Shown here: piece after piece, positions 57,733 to 64,000 of the stretch
How the letters are laid out: each line of letters opens with the position of its first letter
How positions within the stretch are numbered: the stretch's first letter is position 1
NCBI GenBank assembly: GCA_035048495.1
Contig: CM068553.1
Span: forward strand, 17,857,190-17,921,189
DNA: 64,000 nucleotides
From: Euptelea pleiosperma
Lineage: Eukaryota; Streptophyta; Magnoliopsida; Ranunculales; Eupteleaceae
Reading direction: 5' to 3'
Position numbers and translations under genes: made by a program
Notes under the pieces: generated by a model
What the model saw: only the letters and a program-made list of their open reading frames with translations
Told to the model about the DNA's origin: nothing
Databases searched by the model: none

Positions 57733-60579
57733 TGATATTCACTCAAAAGTGCTTATTTTAAGCAATTATATTTCTATGGTTATCACACTCTCCTACGTAA
57801 AACTGCATTTTTATCAACATTTCTATGTAAGAGTTTTTCTCAGTGCGTAGAACACACTTTTCTAGTTAAAATGGTATATTCGCATGCATTCATACGCATT
57901 TATTTGACTCACATGCGAAGTCATTCTCATTACGCAATTTTTCTATTGCAGGAGCACTAATCGGGCAATTTTGATGGAATGCGGGCCCACAATCAACTTT
58001 CAAAACCTAGGATCAAAGCTCAAGAGCCAACAGGCTGAGGATGAGGAGATATAGGCCACAGACGGGAAGAGCCAGAGAGTCGAAAGAATCGAGGGATGAC
58101 CAAGAGAGAAGGAGAGACAAGCCCTCAAAGAAGAGACTAAGGAGATTAAAGCTTATAAACCAACACAAGGCGAGTGCTTGCTCAGTTGGTGAAGCATGCA
58201 GAAGACCAAGTCGAAGACCAGGGTTCAAGCCCCTCTGCTAGCATTTTTCTTTATGTTGTAATATTTTATCTCCTCTCTCATTTCTCTCTCCAAATCATTA
58301 TTCTCTCTCTACTCTCAAATCCACATCATCCGATCCTCTCCCCTCCCTCAATCACTCAATTCTACGGCCTACCTCGGTCAATTTCCATCGCCCGATCATC
58401 ACCGTCCATCTCTACCACACGATCGCTCAGTCAGTCCCCTAATCACCCATCTCATAAATTCAATGGCTCTCATCACTTCATGATTCAAACCTATGGGCCT
58501 AAGCCTAGAGGAGGAGCAGGCCCACTACCCATGGTCCAGCCAGTCAGTGGGACCCACATGCCTAGCATGGACAGAAGATGGCTACTAAAGAAGGAAAGAA
58601 GCTAATTTTGGAAAAGATTTTTTAAGGATCAAGCATTGTTCAAAAAGGAATTATTTTCTCAAGCTTTTCGAAAGAAATGGAGATAATTACACTTTTAGAA
58701 ACCGTGGGTTCTAAGTTAGGAACCCACAGTTCTATACAAGGTTTTAAAAAATATATATATATATATATATATATATGTTTTTTTTTGAAAAGGGAGTTTT
58801 AGAAATCGTGGGTTTCTAATCTAGGGACCCACGATTCTACAAAAGGAAGAAAGAGTTTTTAGAAATCGTGGGTTTCTATTGTAGGAACCCACGGTTCTTA
58901 CCAAAGAGAAAGAAGGAAAACTAACGGTTCCTATTAAGAGAAGGCAGCAACCATTACCAGCCTCTCTCTCCACGTTCCAAAAAAAAAAAGCTCTCTCTCA
59001 CTTGAGGCCGCCCCCCCCCCCCCCCATCTCTTCCTCCACGTTCTCAACTACTCATCCCCTCTCATTCTCCAAAACCGTTTTCCCTTAAAGAAAAGAAAGA
59101 AAAGAAAAAAAAAAAAAAAAAAGAGCTCGCCGGAGTTGCAGAACTCCGGCAATCTCCATTAAATCCGGCGACCTGCACCACGCCCTAATCTCTAAACCCT
59201 TCTCCTCCTCTCCTTCCCCCCACGTTTTCTCCTTCTTTATCCTCTTCTTCTTCTTTTCTTCTTCTTCTTTTTCATCTTCTCAAGATTTTGCCGGAGTTGC
59301 AGGTCTGTAACTCCGGCCAGTTGTAACAGTCCGCTACCGAAACTGGTTTCGCCTCCTTGTGCTCTCCGCTGGTGCGCCACCCCTTCACCAACGTGCTGCA
59401 CGTGGGGATCTTCCTCAGACCACCCATCTCCACCACGATCTGCCCCTCCCCTTGGGCAGCAACCCAGCGCCTCCGCCAGTAAGCACCGCCTAGATCCAAA
59501 CCGTTGCTGCCTTCTTCCATCTCCATCAACGCCCACAACACCTCCACAACCCGTCTACACAACCATCTCCATCATCATCTTCATCCTCTCCACACCGCCT
59601 GCAACATCACCGCCCCATCCTACATCCTTCAACGCAGCCACCATCCAGTAAAGCCCAAAGCTAGCCGTCACAGCCATCTCCTTGCCATCTTCAACCACTA
59701 CCAAACCGCCTCCTCTCCTTGCTAGAAGCACCATGAACCAGCAAGCCTCTCGCACGTCCTCTCCTCTTCTTGACGTCTTCTTCTTCTCTCCAACAAAAAA
59801 AAACAAAGAAAAAAAGGAGAAGAAGAAGAAGAGTAGAAAGGGAAGACCGCCCCTCTTACCTGCTGGTGTGCACGCCCAGCTCACCACCTTCATCTGCCCG
59901 GAAACCACCCCTTGTGCTGCTCCCTTTTTGCAGCACCAACTAGCACCGCCCTCACATAGCACCGCCCCCACACCACCTCTCTCTAATGTGCTGGAGTTGC
60001 AACCTGCAACTCCAGTCCATTTTGCCCTATAGAAGACGTTTGCACTCCTACCAGTGGCCAATCATGGATGTGCAATCCCCCATCAATGGTCGAACTCCCT
60101 CTGGTAAGCTTCACAATAGTTTTTCTCATCTTTTACCTCCTTCTCTCTAGCTTTCTCTCTCTAGAGTCTTATTTCTCTCTCTAGTTATTTTTCTACTTTA
60201 TTAGTTAGTTTAATCCTTGCAAGTTCATTTTGATGTAAAAGACATTTTCAAATAATGTATTTTGTTGTTAGTTCTATTATAATTTGTATTTTGTTTGCTT
60301 GAGTTCATGTTAGCAAATTCTCTCTCAAAAAAAAAATATGATTGTTTTAATACTCGAACCCATCATTCTCACCCCTCCATGTTCTTTAAGTAGCAACTTC
60401 CGACAAAAATCCATCATTTCATGTCCTTGAATTGTGCACACTAACCCCGAGTGCGGATCGACATCCGACACGAGCCACTGTGCAAAATTGCTAATTTTAC
60501 AGGTCAAAAGTCTCGGATAATTAAAAATGTGTTGATTCTAGGATTTCCGTAACCAACGACACGGAACCACCTACTTCCA
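57733..60579 (+). repeat. Outer element 3' LTR (2,847 bp)
   Basis: Pairs with 32,304-35,209. tRNA-like module at 58,178-58,232, hairpin trio at about 58,699-58,895, a (TA)n tract at about 58,749-58,776 replacing an A-run of the 5' LTR, perfect palindrome GCCGGAGTTGCAGAACTCCG (59,129-59,150 in full), intron-like interval 60,104-60,502. Ends CTACTTCCA, followed by GTAAA. Confidence 0.92.
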
Positions 60580-60604
60580 GTAAATCCAACCCATTTCATT
60601 CCTT

Positions 60605-60780
60605 ATATGTAGGTAAATAGTAGGTGACCCGTGCCCACGGCACTCATCGACAAAGCGTTGTCAAAATTGGGAATGAGTGGCTGAGATCCACTGTTCATTT
60701 GGTGTGATAAGATCTCATCCATCCTTTATGAAGCCAGATAAGAGAGAGAGACAACCGTCCTGTTTTGTTATATAGATATA
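60605..60780. repeat. C-type GGCCCGTGCC monomer
   Basis: AGGTGACCCGTGCCCACGGC, GACAAAGCG, GAGTGGCTGAGATCCACTG and a TTTTGTTATATAGATA end: one isolated copy of the array monomer. Confidence 0.8.
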
Positions 60781-61180
60781 TATAGGGTCAGGATCGGGAG
60801 AAAACAATTTTCACAACATTTTCTACAACAATTTTAGCGTACCTACATGGAAGATGAATTAATGTTGTGAAAATTGAAGTCTCACGATCCTGACCCTATA
60901 TATATATATATATATCAGGATCGTGAGACAACAATTTTGACAACATTTTTTACAACAATTTTCGCGTACCCACATGGAAGATGAATCAGTGGCTGATTTT
61001 GGTGAGGATGATCTCCTCACCATATAGATCACTCCTACAAAAAACCTGCCTATTCTGAAATTTCTAACCCCATCAAGTTTGGTCTTCAAGTTAACGATAA
61101 AAATAGACAGTCCATAATTCTTCAACTTCTAAACTAGTCTACGAATATCGGAATGATTTGAATTTTTGTGAGGACTCTTG
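60781..61180. mobile_element. Two adjacent MITEs of the GGGTCAGGATCG family
   Basis: The first (about 60,781-60,893) is a short palindrome: GGGTCAGGATCGGGAG on the left and CTCACGATCCTGACCC on the right. After a TA tract a second, longer copy starts at about 60,916 (TCAGGATCGTGAGACAAC) and runs through GATGATCTCCTCACC to about 61,180. Both match 8,751-8,850 and 31,221-31,577. Confidence 0.7.
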
Positions 61181-61458
61181 CAACCCTGCATAGATCAATT
61201 TTTGGGCCTAATGATGTTGTATGTAAGCCCACCTATTGGTGGACAAACACACTAAAAAGCAGCTTGATTGATGGTTTTTAGCCCTTTGATTTACTACCCA
61301 AAAAACATGCTTGAATCCAATGGCTAGTTAATCAATCCTAAAAACTACTAAAATCTATGGCAATCAGGTTGAATTTTGGTTTGAATATCGAACAAGGGGT
61401 GGGCTAAACATCCATGTGGTTGAGTAAAACTTGCTTGACCACCGTCTATCATAGAAGC

Positions 61459-61786
61459 CCTGACCACCCATAATATGAGCCACGTGGTACACTCTTAGAG
61501 GACACCGACCGCATGGATGTTTGGCCAATTCCTAATTGGACCTACAAACCTAAAATCAGCCTGATTAGTGATTTCAAACTTTTGGATCTTTGTACCCAAA
61601 TAATGGTAAATATGCTCAAATTCCAACAGTTAAAATCAACCCACCCATGAAAATGACTTCAACTAATGCGTAGAAATCACTGATCAAGTTGATTTTGGGT
61701 TTATAGGTCAACCTAACGATTGGCCAAATGTCTATAAGGTCAGTGTCTAAGAAATTTCCATGCGGCTTATATTGTTGGTGGTCAGG
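61459..61786. mobile_element. Foldback MITE with CCTGACCACC ends
   Basis: Left end CCTGACCACCCATAATATGA; right end TATTGTTGGTGGTCAGG is its near complement, and the inner arms (GACCGCATGGATGTTTGGCC / GGCCAAATGTCTATAAGGTC) also pair. The sequence between 61,180 and 61,459 resembles the interior of the hAT element at 30,780-31,080 in the opposite orientation. Confidence 0.7.
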
Positions 61787-61789
61787 TAA

Positions 61790-63252
61790 TTTTTTTGCTA
61801 AATAAGCATTGTATTAAAAGAAAAGAAACAGTTACAGGAAAACGTTCAGGGCGTGGTTCAAAATATGCATCACCATGGACTTAGGCATCCCAACTAGGTT
61901 GGCACCCCCAATTCCATCAATCATTTGCAGTCCCACCTCCCAACTCAGTCACTTAATTGACAAATCTAAAGTATGACTTGTCCGGATCTTCTAAACATGG
62001 AATACAATCAAGCTTGTGATACCACCATTTCCTGCTACCCAAAGCAAGTGTACAAGCATAATTAGCACAGGAATCCGCACTAAAGTTAGCCTCCCGCCAA
62101 GTAGATGAGAATTTGACCCACTCAATTTGGTTGCAAGCCTTCTCCCATGAGCCCTTAACCCTCCATGGGATTTTACCTTGTTTGAAAGCTCTAATAGCCA
62201 CTTCGGAATCCAATTCTATCCATAGTCACTGCCATCCTTCCTCAGTGGCCCATTGCACACCATAAGCTACTGCCATACATTCCACTGTGAAATTCGTGAC
62301 AATCCCAAGGTTCTCAGCCATTGCCCCAACCACCTAACTTTTTGAGTCTCTGAACACCGTTCCAAGACCACCAATCCCCAGGTGTTGCCTTTCGCTGCTC
62401 CATCACAATTTTTCTTAATCACCCCACAACAAGGAGCACTCCAATGGCATTCCAGAATCCTTGGTTTAGTTTCCAAACCCAAATTTTTTGAATTTAGGAG
62501 ATCTTCCAGGCTATTTTGTATTGGTTTATTAATGTTGTTAGCAGCGTATGTTATTGCCTCTTTAACCTCTCGAGCAATTTTCCCCAGGCCCCATTGCACA
62601 TCATTAAAAACAAGGTTATTTCTAGCCTTCCAAATAGCAACCATGGTTGATATAACTGCCGCCGTCCAAAGTTCCACAATCAAGGGACTTCCACCCTTAT
62701 AGTAGTCAAACCATTCTTGCCAAGATTCACCAAAGGTCCGGCCATGGCAATAGAACCATCGAGTGATGTCTTCCCAAATCCTCCTGGGCCGAACACAAGT
62801 GAACAAAAGGTGCTTTTGATTTTCTCTCTTCCCTAGGCACATAGGGCATCTAGATGCTAGGGAAATACCTCTTTTCTATAATAAATCATCAGTAGCTAGA
62901 ACCCCGTGAATGATTTTCCATGCATTGGCTGTCGTTTTAGGGTGGACCCCTTTACTCCAAATCTTAGTCGACCATGCATTCTTAGGATTCTATTTTTGGA
63001 TCGCCTCAAACCCAGATTTGACCGTGAAGACTCCAGAAATAGAGGGTTTCCAAACTATCAGGTCATTAGCTCCCCAAGGAAGAGAGCCTATATTATCCAA
63101 CAGTAGTCCAGCAATTTGGAATCCCTCTTTCACCCTATCGGATATCTTCCACTGGCCATTCTCCATAATATTATCCACTTGAGCTTTGAGCCTACGCCAT
63201 ACACTAGCGAAAGCGGAGACGATGTCCTGAACCAACCAATCTCCAGTCCAAG
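61790..63252 (-). pseudogene. L1-type LINE 3' half (zf-RVT and RNase H)
   Basis: Minus strand. 63,235-62,990 has WKISDRVKEGFQIAG and VWKPSISGVFTVKSG, the start of the zf-RVT domain. 62,842-62,267 has CPMCLGKRENQKHLLFTC (zinc-binding Cys/His), IWEDITRWF and the start of RNase H (KKNCDGAAKGN, first Asp). 62,213-61,953 has MDSEVAIRAFKQGKIPWRV and FSSTWREANFSADSCAN. At least two frameshifts or stops separate these parts. The 3' UTR ends in an A-run (TTTTTTT at about 61,790 on the plus strand). The 5' part is cut off by the LTR at 63,253. Same family as the tails at 1,024 and 28,017. Confidence 0.88.
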
Positions 63253-64000
63253 TGATATTCGCTCAAAAGTGCGTATTTTAAGCAATTATCCTTTTAGCAT
63301 TATCACACTCCTACAAAAAACTGTCATATTTATCCACTTTTCTACGTAAGAGTTTCCTCTATTGCGTAGAACACACTTTTCTGATCAAAATATATTTGCA
63401 TGCATTCATACGTATTTATTTGACCCACACGCGAAGCCGTTTGTAAAAATCTCATTATGCTACTTTTCTATTGCAGGAGCACTAATCGGACAATTTCGAT
63501 AGAATGCGGGCCCACAATCAACCTCTAGAACCTAAGATCAAAGCTCAAGAGCTAATAGGCTAAGGATGAGAAGATCTAGGCCAAGAGCGAGAAGAGTCAG
63601 AGAGTCAAAAACACCTGAGAGAAAATCGAGAGAGAAGGAGAGCCAAGCGCCTATAAAGAGACTATGGAGATTAAAGCTAATCAACTAACACAAGACAAAA
63701 GCTTGCTCAGTTGGTGAAGCATGCAGAAGACCAAGTCAGAGATCAGGGTTCAAGACCCTCTACTAGCATTTTCTCTATATTTTGTAATATTTTCTCTCTC
63801 CTCTCTCTGAACCATGAGTCCCACATCCAACGGTCACCCTTCGTTCTCTCACTCTCCAGGATCCAACTGCTTACCACCCACATCTTCATCTGAGCAAAAT
63901 GATCCTCCATTCAACCGTCCGATCCTCCGCTTGCCATCCAGTCGCCATCAGATCTTCCACCCTATCACCCTAACCGAGCATCCAATTATCATCTATCTAA
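63253..64000 (+). repeat. Long-subtype LTR of the Athila-like family, start only
   Basis: Begins TGATATTCGCTCAAAAGTGC at 63,253, interrupting the LINE, with 5' flank CCAAG. It keeps the tRNA-like module (A-box-like 63,703-63,714, B-box GGTTCAAGACC 63,747-63,757). It continues past the window; whether it is a full element or solo LTR is unknown. Confidence 0.88.
63703..63757 (+). promoter_or_regulatory. tRNA-derived module in the third long LTR
   Basis: TTGCTCAGTTGG and GGTTCAAGACC at 450-504 bp from the LTR start, with the same spacing as at 32,749-32,803 and 58,178-58,232. Confidence 0.8.

Larger units (their letters stand above)
32304..60579 (+). mobile_element. Athila-like Ty3 retrotransposon with a nested insertion, TSD GTAAA
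   Basis: Outer LTRs 32,304-35,209 and 57,733-60,579 start TGATATTC and end in CA, between 5-bp repeats GTAAA (32,299-32,303 and 60,580-60,584). Behind the 5' LTR is a tRNA-Asp-type PBS. Order is gag, protease, RT, RNase H, integrase (Ty3), then a non-coding 3' region of about 1.9 kb and a PPT. Removing the insert at 40,374-53,478 leaves about 15.2 kb. From the zinc knuckle to the end of integrase, pol stays in a single frame (frame of base 53,484) on both sides of the insert, broken only by stop codons. Athila assignment rests on the PBS, the DLGAS protease motif, large LTRs and long 3' region. Confidence 0.9.

Overview
The window is nuclear DNA of a flowering plant with a large, repeat-rich genome. 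Support: plant Ty1/copia and Ty3 Athila-type retrotransposons, L1-type LINE tails, tRNA-derived SINEs, hAT-, Mutator- and CACTA-type miniature elements, GT-AG introns, and fragments of two plant protein-coding genes. I cannot name the species. Most of the window is mobile DNA in layers; host coding sequence is a small minority.

Left part (1-32,300). An AMEIOTIC1/SWI1/DYAD-like gene family lies here as a tandem duplication. Copy B reads as an uninterrupted 13-exon model (19,062 to 30,466, 650 codons). Copy A (1 to about 5,180) is the 3' half of a paralogue whose 5' half lies upstream of the window; it pairs with 26,995-31,905. The gene body contains arrays of near-identical symmetric mini-exons: 33-nt exons encoding 11 residues and 84-nt exons encoding 28 residues (four heptads). 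It therefore appears to have lengthened its coiled coil by duplicating exon-intron units. Intron 6 of copy B has been enlarged to about 8.4 kb by a degenerate minus-strand Copia element (21,634-26,794, TSD AGTAT), a CACTA-like insert and other repeats. Between the two copies lie an ordered A-B-C array of short repeats (7,215-10,140), an orphan first exon of an OST5/TMEM258-like gene (11,939-12,024), two copies of a hAT-type MITE with clean 8-bp target duplications, a Mutator-type MITE with a 9-bp duplication, and a SINE with a 12-bp duplication. Comparing copies A and B gives an empty site for a 946-bp hAT element (30,704-31,649).

Right part (32,304-60,579). One giant nested retrotransposon structure, bounded by the 5-bp target duplication GTAAA. 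The outer Athila-like element (about 15.2 kb without its insert; LTRs 2.9 and 2.85 kb) has gag, protease, RT, RNase H and integrase, with pol in one frame broken by stop codons only. A second family member, 13.1 kb with 1.6-kb LTRs, is inserted inside the RT domain at 40,374-53,478. This inner element lacks gag, RT and integrase. It carries another long LTR (44,065-about 46,890), a protease-RT linker ORF and a tandemly duplicated 3' region. Every LTR of the family whose relevant part is in the window has a tRNA-derived pol III-like module about 445-500 bp from its start, and the five complete LTRs also have a GT-AG intron-like interval near the 3' end.

Right edge (60,580-64,000). Flanking MITEs, a minus-strand LINE 3' half (61,790-63,252), and a further long LTR of the same family starting at 63,253 and running off the window.
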